DNA of 64,000 nucleotides, taken from the NCBI GenBank assembly GCA_964528845.1, contig CAZGVE010000011.1:1-64000 (forward strand), read 5' to 3'. The position numbers and the translations under genes were made by a program. The notes beneath the pieces are model-generated. The model did no database searches. It was not told the origin of the DNA and worked only from the letters and a program-made list of their open reading frames with translations. Below, piece by piece: positions 34,260 to 44,100 of the stretch. Position 1 is the stretch's first letter. Each line of letters opens with the position of its first letter. Source of the stretch: FEN-1191 sp964528845. Lineage in GTDB: Bacteria; Pseudomonadota; Gammaproteobacteria; Steroidobacterales; Steroidobacteraceae.

Positions 34260-35042
34260 CTACAGCTCGCTATAGGCCGCGCGCGGAGTGCGGCGGCGCA
34301 TCCAGCTCCAGAAGGTATCGGCCGGAAGGGACAGCGTCAGCATCACGTGCTCGAGGAACCCCAGCATCGCCAGCGCCGCCAGCAGCGTGAGACCGGTGCC
34401 CGCAAATGGCGCGTAGCGCGCTGACCATGCGACGCAGCACAGTAGCGCTGCGAGACCCCCCGCGATCGTCGCCGAAAGCGGAAACAGCCGGCTCATCGCC
34501 TGCTGGCGGAAGAAGCTGGCCATGTAGCCCAGGTGCGGCGGCAGCATCGCCGCGGCCACGTTGGGCACCCCGAAATGCAGGTTCAGCTTGGCGCTCACGC
34601 GCAGGCTCCACAGCAGCAGGAAGGTCCAGAATGCATACGCATTGGGAGCCCGCAACGTGTAGAGCGCCAGCGCGATCAGCGTCGCGAGCGTGGCGAGCTC
34701 GTGATAGAGGATTGCCTCGACGGCGTGCCAGAAATGGCGCGGGCCGTGGCAATCCGATGCGCAGGCATGTCGGCGCGGTCCCGTGATCACCCCCAGCAGG
34801 AAGCTGAGCTCGATCCATCCCCAGACCAGGATGGCGGCGCCGAAGGCGACGCAGGCACCACTCGCCGTGGCGGTGTGGCGACTCCAGGACAGCGCCCAGA
34901 GCGCGGCGGCGAGCACGAGCGTCGCACCACCGAGGCTCCAGCGAAAGCTGCGCGGCGCGAGGCGCCCGAGCCACATGATCGCGCCGGTACTGCTCCACCA
35001 GGCGGCCAGTACGTACAGAACGAGGGCGAAGCTGCCAGACAT
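34260..35042 (-). CDS. puhE: Putative photosynthetic complex assembly protein PuhE
   Basis: Predicted 260-residue membrane protein with about seven hydrophobic segments, matching the PuhE family found after puhABC-acsF. Conserved-looking parts include AAWWSSTGAIMWL at the N-terminus and KLNLHFGVPN in the middle. It is needed for normal photosynthetic complex levels in other purple bacteria; the mechanism is unknown. It ends the bchF-to-puhE run. Confidence 0.9.
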   Translation of the reverse strand: MSGSFALVLYVLAAWWSSTGAIMWLGRLAPRSFRWSLGGATLVLAAALWALSWSRHTATASGACVAFGAAILVWGWIELSFLLGVITGPRRHACASDCHGPRHFWHAVEAILYHELATLATLIALALYTLRAPNAYAFWTFLLLWSLRVSAKLNLHFGVPNVAAAMLPPHLGYMASFFRQQAMSRLFPLSATIAGGLAALLCCVAWSARYAPFAGTGLTLLAALAMLGFLEHVMLTLSLPADTFWSWMRRRTPRAAYSEL

Positions 35043-35071
35043 CGTGCTTGAGGTCGGTGTGCGGAAAAGCC

Positions 35072-36136
35072 TTACCAGGCCGGGGACAGCCGCACGTCCT
35101 GCGGCAGCGCGTTGGGCCGCACCGGCAGCACGTACAGGCGCACGAATTCGGCGGCCATCGCTGCAGCGCAGGCCGCCGCCTTCAGGCGGCCGAGTATGCC
35201 GCCGGCCTGCTTCGCCGCCGCGGCCGCGCTGGACAGGCGACTTAAGCGGTCCAGCCCCTTGCGGAAGCGGGGATGCGCAAGATCGAGCGTGAACGGAAAC
35301 ACCTGCTTGGAGATCTCGGAGGTGATCTCGAGCACCTGGTAATCGTAGTCCGTGGGGTCCATGCCAAAGGCCTTGTGCAGTTCCGGCCGGGCGTGATCGC
35401 GGACATACATGGTGGCGAATACGGCCAGCAGGAAGAAGCGGATCCAGAGCCGGTTACCACCGCGCAGCAGGTGCGGATTGAGTCGCAGCAGCAGCGCGAA
35501 TGCTTCCCCATGGCGGAACTCGTCGTTGCACCACCGCTCGAACCAGCGAAAGATCGGATGGAAGCGGTTCTCCGGGTGGCGCTCGAGCTGCCGGAAGATC
35601 GAGATGTAGCGCGCGTAGCCGATCTTCTCCGACAGGTAGGTCGCGTAAAAGATCGCCTTTGGACTGAAGTACGTGTAGTGCTTGGCGCGAGTCAGGAACG
35701 CGAGGTCCACGCCGAGCCCGTAGTCCTTCAGCGACTTGTTGATGAAACCGGCGTGGCGGCTCTCGTCGCGGGCCATGTAGGCCATCAGCTCGCGCATCTC
35801 GGGGTTCTTGACGTGCCGCTTGATCTCGCTATAGAGCACGCAGCCGGAGAATTCCGCGGTCACGGAGCTGATCAGGAAATCCTTGAATTCCTCCCACAGC
35901 GCGGGAGGCAGCTCGCGCACCTCGTCCTTGAATGCCTCGTCACGCTCGAAGTGATTGCGGTTGCCGTCACTGCGGAACTCGTCCAGCAGCTGCTGCCACT
36001 CGCGCCGCAGTGGGGTGATGTCCATGCGATCCAGAGCGTCGTAGTCGGTGCGATAGAAGCGCGGGCTCAACAGGGTCGTCGAGACGGCCTGTTCCGTGGC
36101 TTCATTGCGCGGCTGTGTCAGGGTGGCGGAAGTCAT
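35072..36136 (-). CDS. acsF: Mg-protoporphyrin IX monomethyl ester oxidative cyclase (aerobic)
   Basis: Predicted 354-residue diiron, O2-dependent cyclase forming the isocyclic ring E. Diiron ligands are in the Glu-containing SVTAEFSGCVLYSEI, in MARDESRHAGF (ExxH) and in CNDEFRHGEAF (ExxH). It is the only cyclase in the window; no radical-SAM bchE is present. Its ATG overlaps the puhC stop (ATGA). Bacteriochlorophyll synthesis should therefore need oxygen unless bchE lies elsewhere in the genome. Confidence 0.96.
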   Translation of the reverse strand: MTSATLTQPRNEATEQAVSTTLLSPRFYRTDYDALDRMDITPLRREWQQLLDEFRSDGNRNHFERDEAFKDEVRELPPALWEEFKDFLISSVTAEFSGCVLYSEIKRHVKNPEMRELMAYMARDESRHAGFINKSLKDYGLGVDLAFLTRAKHYTYFSPKAIFYATYLSEKIGYARYISIFRQLERHPENRFHPIFRWFERWCNDEFRHGEAFALLLRLNPHLLRGGNRLWIRFFLLAVFATMYVRDHARPELHKAFGMDPTDYDYQVLEITSEISKQVFPFTLDLAHPRFRKGLDRLSRLSSAAAAAKQAGGILGRLKAAACAAAMAAEFVRLYVLPVRPNALPQDVRLSPAW

Positions 36137-36633
36137 GGGAGTGATGTCCTCACGGTGCGAGTCAGCGCGGAATCGGCAGCGAACATGGCTACGAACGGCG
36201 CGGCGTTGGTCGGTCCGAAGACCTCCAGGCTCACGTGCCGATCGGTCTGCGGATCGACGAGCGTCAGGCGGCCGTCGCTCCAGCGCGTCAAGGTGAAGGG
36301 TGACATCGCACCAATGCTCTCACGGTAGCGCTGGCGCGCCAGCCCGCGCAGCACACCGCGCGCAAAGCCATTGGTGCCGGGTGCCAGCACCTGCACGACG
36401 GCATCGCCATGATCGGCATCGCGCACCTCGACCGCACCATCGCTGCGATCGCGGAAGTTCAGGTGCAGCACGGTGACGGCCCGGGCCGCGGGCAGAGGTG
36501 TTGCCTGCCAGTGCATCAGCCGGGCCGCGGTCGCGATCAACAGCGAGAAGCCGATCAGCAGACCGGCACTGACCAGGATGGCCTTCGGTATCGGTTGCGC
36601 GTGCACCGCGGCGTGTGCGTGCGGAAGGCTCAC
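36133..36633 (-). CDS. puhC: Photosynthetic complex assembly protein PuhC
   Basis: Predicted 166-residue protein with one N-terminal transmembrane segment (about residues 18-38) and a periplasmic domain, as in PuhC. The start I prefer is a GTG one base past the puhB stop; the frame is open further upstream inside puhB but that part lacks family features. It helps assemble the RC-LH1 complex in Rhodobacter. It overlaps acsF by four bases. Confidence 0.88.
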   Translation of the reverse strand: MSLPHAHAAVHAQPIPKAILVSAGLLIGFSLLIATAARLMHWQATPLPAARAVTVLHLNFRDRSDGAVEVRDADHGDAVVQVLAPGTNGFARGVLRGLARQRYRESIGAMSPFTLTRWSDGRLTLVDPQTDRHVSLEVFGPTNAAPFVAMFAADSALTRTVRTSLP

Positions 36634-36634
36634 G

Positions 36635-37306
36635 TCAGGCAGCCTGTGTCGTGGCGGGAACGTGCAGCGACGTCGGGGCCACGCGCGACGCCGGTTCACC
36701 GGCCGGCACTGCGCCCGGGGCACCACCAGCGCTCGCGAGCGCCTGTGTCAGCAGCCTGGCGACCTGCTCACCGTCGCGGATCGCACGCAGCGTCGGCTGC
36801 GGGCGCGAATAATGCCACGCGCGCACGTGCGGCCAGTTCACGATGTAGCCGACGCGTTTCGCGTTCGGCAGTGCCAGGGCCAGCTCGGCCGTACCATCGC
36901 GGTGGCGGCTCATCGCGACCGCCTCGATCTGCGGCAGCGGCAGGTTCAGCCCAATGGGCAGTGCCACGCCATGACGGATCACGATGCGGCGGTTGGTCAG
37001 GCTGTAAACGGTGGCGCGCGCACTCGCGAAGGCCAGCAGGCAGAGCAACCCGACCGCGAGCCCGCCGAGCAGCAGCAGCCGGCCGATCCCGTGGAGCAGG
37101 GGCTGAGCGCCCATGCCGGCCTGCCAGATCGAAACACCCTGCCAGGCGGCGATGAGCAGGAAGTAGCTACTTACCGGGACGACATAGAGCGAGCGCCGAG
37201 CCAGCGCCCACCACTGCGGCGAGCCCTGCCAGAGTAGCTTCTCGCCGTCGGGCAGCGAACCCGGAAGTCCGGGAATCTCCTCGAACTCGTATTCCTCGGC
37301 ACTCAT
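36635..37306 (-). CDS. puhB: Photosynthetic complex assembly protein PuhB
   Basis: Predicted 223-residue membrane protein. The N-terminal part is polar (EEIPGLPGSLPDGEKLLWQG), followed by two hydrophobic segments and a PH-like bPH2 region (TVYSLTNRRIVIRHGVALP). PuhB assists reaction-centre assembly. The ATG overlaps the puhA stop. The C-terminal 40 residues are Ala/Pro-rich and probably unstructured. Confidence 0.92.
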   Translation of the reverse strand: MSAEEYEFEEIPGLPGSLPDGEKLLWQGSPQWWALARRSLYVVPVSSYFLLIAAWQGVSIWQAGMGAQPLLHGIGRLLLLGGLAVGLLCLLAFASARATVYSLTNRRIVIRHGVALPIGLNLPLPQIEAVAMSRHRDGTAELALALPNAKRVGYIVNWPHVRAWHYSRPQPTLRAIRDGEQVARLLTQALASAGGAPGAVPAGEPASRVAPTSLHVPATTQAA

Positions 37307-38088
37307 ATGAGCGGTCCCAGGCGGGACGGCTCTGCATACAGGGTGCCGCCGGCAAAGTAGCCCATGATGCGATCTTCCTCGCGCAGCGTGATCTGGTCCG
37401 TGCCGGCGATCGCAGGCACGTCGGCGAACTGGTGGCTCAGGATCGAGCGCACACGCAGGCTCCGGCTCAAGGTGTCGAAGCGTGCAAAGCCGATCGGCAC
37501 GAGCACGTGGCGTCGGCCGCCGGCAGCGTCGACCGTGACTTCGACGAAGCTGATCTGCGGCTCGGTGCGATCGACCCAGAGTTCGTGCACGACGCCGGCC
37601 TGTTCGCCGTCGCCCGCGATCACGGGCCAACCGCGCGGATCGGGATCCTGCGGCGAGACGCTGAACTCCGGATCGGCGCGCAGCGGCACCATCCTCGGAT
37701 GGCCTTCGAGCGTCAGATCAGGCGTATCCGAACGCGCGGCGTAGGCGGCCGGACCGACGCCGTCGATCATCGGATTGCCCGTCGGAGTCAGCGCGGCACC
37801 CGGGAAGTAGGCGGCGGGAACGGCCTTGATCGGCCGGTCGTCGGCGCGGCCGTTCGGTGCCAGCACCTCCCCGCCGTGAGCGAGCCTGAAGGTTTTCGGC
37901 GACGGTATGGCCGGGTAGCCCTGCACGATCACGCGATTGGTGCGTTCGGTGCGATCCGACTCCAGTGGGTAGCCCTCGCGCTTGTCTTCGCGCCGAAGGT
38001 AGATGATCAGGCCTGCGAAGAAGGCCCAGAACACGTACAGCACGACCTGGGCCACGTCGAGATAGCCCGTCAATGCACCGGTACCCAT
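37303..38088 (-). CDS. puhA: Photosynthetic reaction centre H subunit
   Basis: Predicted 261-residue H subunit with a single N-terminal transmembrane helix (about residues 12-32) followed by YLRREDKREGYPLES, then a cytoplasmic PRC-barrel domain (VHELWVDRTEPQISFVEV). It caps the L/M subunits and shapes the proton path to QB. GGGAGG precedes the ATG. It is followed by puhB, puhC and acsF with overlapping ends. Confidence 0.96.
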   Translation of the reverse strand: MGTGALTGYLDVAQVVLYVFWAFFAGLIIYLRREDKREGYPLESDRTERTNRVIVQGYPAIPSPKTFRLAHGGEVLAPNGRADDRPIKAVPAAYFPGAALTPTGNPMIDGVGPAAYAARSDTPDLTLEGHPRMVPLRADPEFSVSPQDPDPRGWPVIAGDGEQAGVVHELWVDRTEPQISFVEVTVDAAGGRRHVLVPIGFARFDTLSRSLRVRSILSHQFADVPAIAGTDQITLREEDRIMGYFAGGTLYAEPSRLGPLI

Positions 38089-38119
38089 GATGCGTCCTCC
38101 CGATTCCTTAAAAAAAGCC

Positions 38120-39568
38120 CTAGCCGGCCGTGCCGGCCATCCCCAATTCCAGCTCCCCGCCGTGCGGGGCAGGGAGCGCCACGCCGCCACCGACCCGGAC
38201 CAGCGGCCCGAGCACGATGAGCGTCGCGAAGAGCAATCCGATTTCGAGCTGATACACGAATTCGTAACCCGCCGACTGGGAGACCAGTCCGGCTCCGAGC
38301 GCCCCGCGCATCGCGAGCGCAGAGATGCCGTCACGCAGTGCACCGCCCAGCGCGATTGCGAGGCCGGCGGCACCCGCCTGCGCCGCGCCCCACGCGCCGA
38401 GCGCCAGGCCGCTGTTGCCGCCGCGGTCGCGGTCCATCGCCTCGGCGAGGGTGCCGACCGCGAACAATCCACCGCCGAAACCGATCAGCGGTGTACCCAG
38501 CCGGAACAGCAGCGCGGCACGCAGCGGCGCCGCGAAGCTCACCAATACGAACGCCAGCAGGCCCACCAGCACGCCATAGCCGGCGATCCGGCACGGATCG
38601 GCGCCTGCTTTCAGCGAACGGGCCGACAGCACGAAGGCCATCAGCGTCCCGAACGCGAGGCCGGCCGTCAGCAGTGTGGTCGCGCCGACGGTCAGCCCCA
38701 GGATCTGACCGCCGTAGGGCTCGAGGATGATGTCCTGCATGTTGAAGGCGGCGGTGCCGAGCGACACGGCCCAAAGGAAGCGCACGGCACGGCCCTGCGA
38801 GGCGAACGCGCGCCACACCGCCTCGAAGCGTGGTGTGGGCTCATTGGTGGCAGCGCGCGACAGATCCCGCGGCTCCTGCTTCCACAGCGCCGCGATGTTC
38901 AGTGCCATCGTCAGCAGCGCCGCGCCCTGCACCACCTGGATCAGCCGGAGCTGGCTGAAATTCGCAAGCAACACCCCGAACGCAAGTCCGCTGATGACCA
39001 TGCCGACGAGCAGCATCGCGTACATCAGCGCTATCACCCGGGGGCGCAGCGCTCGCGGCGCCAGATCGGTGGCGAGTGCGAGGCCGGCGGTCTGCGTGGT
39101 CTGCAGACCGGCCCCGGTCAGCAGGAAGGCGAGCGCGGAGGCGATGTGACCGATGATCAATGGTCCGTGGGTGTCGCCGGAGAGCACGATCAGCGCAAAC
39201 GGCATGATCGCGAGCCCGCCGAACTGCAACATGGTTCCGAACCAGATGTAGGGCACGCGCCGCCATCCGAGCAGCGAGCGATGGTGGTCCGACTTGAATC
39301 CGACCAGCGCGCGGAAGGGGGCGAACACCAGCGGCAGCCCGACCATCAGCGACACCAGCCACGCGGATACGCCGAGCTCGACGATCAGTACGCGGTTGAG
39401 CGTGCCGATCAGCAGCACGGTGGCCATCCCGACGGTGACCTGGAACAGCGACAGCCGCAGCAGCCTTCCCAGCGGCAGCTCGGCACTGGCCGCGTCGGCA
39501 AACGGCAGCATCTCCGGCGTCAGGCGCATCCAGGCCCGAGTCCAGCGTGGCTGCAGTGCCCGGCTCAT
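38120..39568 (-). CDS. lhaA: LH1 assembly factor LhaA (PucC family)
   Basis: Predicted 482-residue MFS-like membrane protein of the BCH1/PucC family, with about 12 transmembrane segments. It has the conserved N-terminal stretch LFQVTVGMATVLLIGTLNRV and GWRRVPYIWFGTMLQ. It lies between bchM and puhA, the usual lhaA position, and acts in LH1 assembly. The start overlaps the bchM stop. It is a paralogue of the protein encoded at 51933-53318. Confidence 0.94.
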   Translation of the reverse strand: MSRALQPRWTRAWMRLTPEMLPFADAASAELPLGRLLRLSLFQVTVGMATVLLIGTLNRVLIVELGVSAWLVSLMVGLPLVFAPFRALVGFKSDHHRSLLGWRRVPYIWFGTMLQFGGLAIMPFALIVLSGDTHGPLIIGHIASALAFLLTGAGLQTTQTAGLALATDLAPRALRPRVIALMYAMLLVGMVISGLAFGVLLANFSQLRLIQVVQGAALLTMALNIAALWKQEPRDLSRAATNEPTPRFEAVWRAFASQGRAVRFLWAVSLGTAAFNMQDIILEPYGGQILGLTVGATTLLTAGLAFGTLMAFVLSARSLKAGADPCRIAGYGVLVGLLAFVLVSFAAPLRAALLFRLGTPLIGFGGGLFAVGTLAEAMDRDRGGNSGLALGAWGAAQAGAAGLAIALGGALRDGISALAMRGALGAGLVSQSAGYEFVYQLEIGLLFATLIVLGPLVRVGGGVALPAPHGGELELGMAGTAG

Positions 39569-40266
39569 GCGCGCGTGAGCTCCTGTGCCTGGGAGGTGTA
39601 GAAGCCGTGAGCGATGCGCTGGCTGCGGCCCGCGCGCCAGGCTGCGAGGAGCGGCTCGCGAGCGAGTGCCGCACGCAGGCCCTTCGCTGCCACCGGCTCG
39701 ATCGCCGGGGCGCGATCGGCGCGCGGGAACAGCCGCCCGACACCGTGCATCAGCTCGAGCAGCGGCGTGCTGGGCGCAAAGGTGAACACGATCCCACGTT
39801 CGCAGCGCGCGGCCAGGCCCGCCAGCACTCGCACCACGTCTGGAGTTCGGTAGTGAATCAGCGAGTCCATTGCGACCATGTAGTCGAAGTGACCCAATGC
39901 CGGATCGGTCATGTCGCCGGCCACGAACTCGATCTCGCCGTTCCCGTGCATGCCGGCAGCGCGCTCACGCGCCAGGCCGACGAGCGTCGCCGACAGATCC
40001 ACGGCGAGCACCGCTGCACCGCGCTGCGCGAGCTCGGCTGCCATCGCACCGGTGCCGCAGCCGGCGTCCAGTACGCGCCGGCCCTTCAGGTCGAGCGGCA
40101 GCATCGACAGCAGGGTGGCGCGCATCTGGTCGCGACCGGCCCGCACCGAGGCGCGGATGCGGCTCACCGGCGCGTCGGAGGTCAGACGGGCCCAGGCCTG
40201 CACTGCGGTGCGATCGAAGTAGCGCTCGAGTTCGCTGCGCCGCTCCAGATACGTGGTCGTGCCCAT
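39565..40266 (-). CDS. bchM: Mg-protoporphyrin IX methyltransferase
   Basis: Predicted 233-residue SAM-dependent methyltransferase esterifying the C13 propionate of Mg-protoporphyrin IX. It has the SAM-binding motif VLDAGCGTGAMAAEL (near residue 65), then VDLSATLV, and the family segment MDSLIHYR. The ATG at 40266 overlaps the bchL stop (TGATG); a TTG one codon earlier is less likely. Confidence 0.95.
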   Translation of the reverse strand: MGTTTYLERRSELERYFDRTAVQAWARLTSDAPVSRIRASVRAGRDQMRATLLSMLPLDLKGRRVLDAGCGTGAMAAELAQRGAAVLAVDLSATLVGLARERAAGMHGNGEIEFVAGDMTDPALGHFDYMVAMDSLIHYRTPDVVRVLAGLAARCERGIVFTFAPSTPLLELMHGVGRLFPRADRAPAIEPVAAKGLRAALAREPLLAAWRAGRSQRIAHGFYTSQAQELTRA

Positions 40267-41180
40267 CAATCGAATCCCAGCAGGTCGAAGATCTCGCGAT
40301 CCTTCAGCGGCGCGACGATCAGTGGCTCCGTGCCGTCCCAGAGCGCCTGGGCGAGCTGCAGGTACTCCCGCTGCACCGCTTCGAGCTCCGCGGAGGGCTC
40401 CATCTCGAACAGCGTCGACTTCTTGAGCCGGCTGCGCCGGATCACGTCGAGATCCGGGAAGCGGGCCATGGTCTTCAGTCCGACGCGATCGTTGAACTTG
40501 TCGACCTGATCGGTGCTGGTGCTGCGGTTCGCGATCACACCGCCGAGCCGCACGTTGTAGTTGGCGGACTTCGCCTTGATCGCCGCGACGATGCGGTTCA
40601 TGGCGAAGATCGAGTCAAAGTCGTTCGCGGTGACGACCAGTGCACGATCGGCATGCTGCAACGGCGCGGCGAAGCCGCCGCAGACCACGTCACCGAGCAC
40701 GTCGAAGATCACGACGTCGGTGTCATCCAGCAGGTGGTGCTCCTTGAGCAGCTTGACCGTCTGGCCGACCACGTAGCCACCGCAGCCCGTGCCTGCGGGC
40801 GGGCCGCCCGCCTCGACACAGCGCACGCCGTTGTAGCCCTCGAACACGAAATCCTCGGTACGCAGCTCCTCGGCGTGGAAATCGACGGTCTCGAGGATGT
40901 CGATGACCGTGGGCACCAGCCGCTTGGTCAGCGTGAAGGTTGAATCGTGCTTCGGATCGCATCCGATCTGCAGCACCCGCTTGCCGAGCTTGCTGAATGC
41001 AACCGACAGGTTGGAGGAGGTCGTGCTCTTGCCGATCCCGCCCTTGCCGTACACGGCGAATACCTTCGCAGTACCGATCTTCAGTTTCGGGTCGAGGTGC
41101 ACCTGCACGCTGCCCTCGCCATCAGCGCGCCGCGGCCGGGCACGGATCGCCGAGACCGGAAGTTCTGTCGTCTCCATCAT
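40266..41180 (-). CDS. bchL: Light-independent protochlorophyllide reductase iron protein BchL
   Basis: Predicted 304-residue NifH-like ATPase that transfers electrons to BchNB. It has the P-loop VYGKGGIGKSTTSSN, GCDPKHDSTFTL, and two Cys that ligate the [4Fe-4S] cluster (GTGCGGYVV and GDVVCGGFA). Two ATGs (41180 and 41177) are adjacent; the first overlaps the bchH stop. The dark-operative reductase is oxygen-sensitive in other bacteria. Confidence 0.97.
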   Translation of the reverse strand: MMETTELPVSAIRARPRRADGEGSVQVHLDPKLKIGTAKVFAVYGKGGIGKSTTSSNLSVAFSKLGKRVLQIGCDPKHDSTFTLTKRLVPTVIDILETVDFHAEELRTEDFVFEGYNGVRCVEAGGPPAGTGCGGYVVGQTVKLLKEHHLLDDTDVVIFDVLGDVVCGGFAAPLQHADRALVVTANDFDSIFAMNRIVAAIKAKSANYNVRLGGVIANRSTSTDQVDKFNDRVGLKTMARFPDLDVIRRSRLKKSTLFEMEPSAELEAVQREYLQLAQALWDGTEPLIVAPLKDREIFDLLGFD

Positions 41181-44100
41181 GCTGCAACTCCTTCCAATAC
41201 GCCTTCGACCCGGTCCTCGAGCTCCTCGCCGGCGCGGCGCAGAGCCGCGAGCGTCTCGGGATCGGGCTGCCAGTAACGGCGCTCGTGTGCCTCTATGAGC
41301 CGGTTGGCCACCTTGGCCGAAGCGGTCGCATTGAGTGCGGATAGCCGGTCGCGCATGCCCTTGTCGAGCACGAAGGTCCGGGTCAGTTTCTCGTAAACCC
41401 AGGGAGCCACCTGGCCCGTGGTCGCGGACCAGCCCATGGTGTTCGTAATGTGCACTTCGATCTGGCGCACGCCCTCGTAGCCATGCTCGAGCATCCCTTC
41501 ATACCACTTGGGATTGAGCATGCGGGTCTGAGTCTCGAGCGCCACCTGTTCGGACAGCGTGCGCACGGTCCCGGCCCCCTGGGTCTGATCGCCGATGTAC
41601 ACGGGAGCGGTCGTGCCGCCGTTGGCGCGACGGATCGCGCGGCTGATGCCGCCGAGCGTGTCGAAGTAGTTGTCAACGGTCGTCACGCCGAGTTCTACCG
41701 AGTCGAGGTTCTGATAGGCGAGCTCGGTGCGCTCGAGCATCGAGCGCAGCAGACCGGCCTGCTGCGCGACCTGGCCATGACGGCTGAAGGCGAAGCTCTT
41801 GCGACGCGTGTAGGTCTCGGCCAGCTCATCTTCCTGGTCCCACTTGCCGTTCTCGATCAGGTGGTTCACGTTCGAGCCATAGGCGCCTTCGGCATTGCCG
41901 AACACGCGCAGCGCCGCGGTCTCAAGATCGCAGCCGTGCTCCTGCATGTGCGCGAGCGCGTGTTTGCGCACGAAGTTCAAATGCTCCGGCTCCTCGGCGC
42001 TGGCGGCGAGGAAGGCGGCGTCGGCCAGCAGCCGGATCTGCAGCGGTAGCAGGTCGCGGAAGATGCCCGAGATCGTGACCGTCACGTCGATGCGGGGACG
42101 GCCGAGCTGCGCCAGCGGGATCAGTGTTGCGCCGGCGAGGCGGCCATAGGCATCGAAACGCGGGCGGGCGCCCAGCAGCGCGAGCACCTGTCCTATCGGG
42201 CCGCCCTCGGACTTCAGGTTGTCCGTGCCCCACAGCACCACCGCAACCGCCTCGGGCAGCCGATTGCCTTCCTGCACGTGCCGATCGAGCAGTCGCTGCG
42301 CCTGGCGCGCGCCATCCTGTACGGCAAAGGCGCTCGGCAGGCGGAATGGATCGAAGCCATGCAGATTGCGGCCCGTCGGCAGGATCGCGCTGTTGTGCAG
42401 CAGGTCGCCGCCGGGCGCCGGACGAATGAAGCGGCCGTCGAGCGCGCGAACCAGTGCCGGCAGTTCGTGGTCCTCGGCAAGCAGTGCCGCGGCCCGTGCC
42501 AGCTCCTCCACGGCCAGTCGCTGCTGCGCGTCAGCAGCCGCCAGATCGCTACGGCGAATTGCGACCTCGGTCGGCTCGAGATCGACCAGCGCCTCGATGG
42601 CCGCTCGCCCGAGGCGCAGTCCGTGCGCCGCTTCGGCCAGCGCTTCGAGCATGTCGATCCGCTCGGCGCGCTTCGGGGCCTCGCCGACGATGTGCAGACC
42701 GTGCGGAATGAGCGTGTATTCGAGTTCCATGACGCGCGAGGAGAGGGCGTCGATCTGGGGCGCCGCCTCATCGATGGGCAATGCCGGACCTGCGGCCATC
42801 AGGTCGACCGCCTGGGCCTGCGTCTGGATCAGCGCGGCAAGGGCGATGCGGTCTTCCTGCGTCTCGGGCGACATCGCGCGCCAGCGCTCGAGCGAAGACT
42901 TCAGCTCTGCGAGCCCGCGGTACAGGCCGGCCTGGACCACCGGCGGCGTCAGGTAGCTGATAGTCGTGGCAGCGGAGCGGCGCTTCGCGATCGCGCCCTC
43001 CGACGGATTGTTGGATGCGTACAGGTAGAAATTCGGGAGATCGCCGATCAGCCGGTCGGGCCAGCAGTCGCCCGACAGCCCTGCCTGCTTGCCGGGCATG
43101 AATTCGAGCGCGCCATGAGTACCGAAGTGCAGTACCGAATGGGCGCGGAAGTCCTCGCGGATCCACCGGTAGAAGGCCGAGAATGCGTGTGTCGGCGCGA
43201 ACCCACGCTCGAACAGCAGGCGCATCGGATCGCCTTCGTAGCCGACGCTGGGCTGCACGCCGACGAATACATTGCCGAACTGCGCGCCGAGCACATAGAT
43301 CGAGCGGTCGCCGCTGAGCTGCCGGCCCGGAGCCGGGCCCCATTGGGCCTCGATTTCGCGCAGCCACGGCTCGCGGCGCACGTGGGATTCGACGCTGACC
43401 TGCGCGTGCACGTTGGCGTGCGTACCGCGCGTATCGGCATTGCCCTTGATGATCCGTTCGCGCAGCGCATCCACGCTCGCGGGCACTTCGACCCGGTAGC
43501 CGCCGCGCGCCAGTTCGCGCAGCGTCCGAAACAGCGATTCGAACACCGACAGGTAGGCGGCGGTGCCGGTGTTGCCGGCATCGGGCGGAAAATTGAACAG
43601 CACGATCGCGAGCCGCCGCTGGGCACGCTCGCTGCGGCGCAGGTCCACGAGTTTTGCGGTGCGCGCGGCCAGCATCGCGGCGCGCTCCGGGTGCGGGTGC
43701 ATGTCGCGCGCATGGGACGCGTCAGCCGTGTCGCTGCGGCCGCCGAACACCAGCGGTCCGGTTCCGCCATCGAGCTCCGGAATTGCCACCATGATCGTGG
43801 CCTCGACAGGCATCAGGCCGCGCTCCGAGCTTTCCCATTGCTGCAGGGTCTGGAATTCCACCGGATGCGCGACAAGGTAGGGCACGTCGAGGCGCGCGAG
43901 CACGTCCTCCGCAGCCTTGGAATCGTTATAGGCGGGGCCGCCGACCAGCGAGAAGCCGGTCAGCGACACCAGTGCGTCGATGCAGGGCTGGTCCTCGCGG
44001 ATGAAGTAGCGCTCGATGGCCTCGCGCGCATCCAGTCCGCTCGCGAAGGCCGGTACGACGCGCAGGCCGCGCTGCTCGAGTGCCGCAATCACGCCGTCGT

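Noticed and set aside
38087..39601. A 504-codon open frame antisense to lhaA
   Set aside because: The product is Gln/His/Arg-rich without domains; lhaA on the opposite strand is clearly coding.
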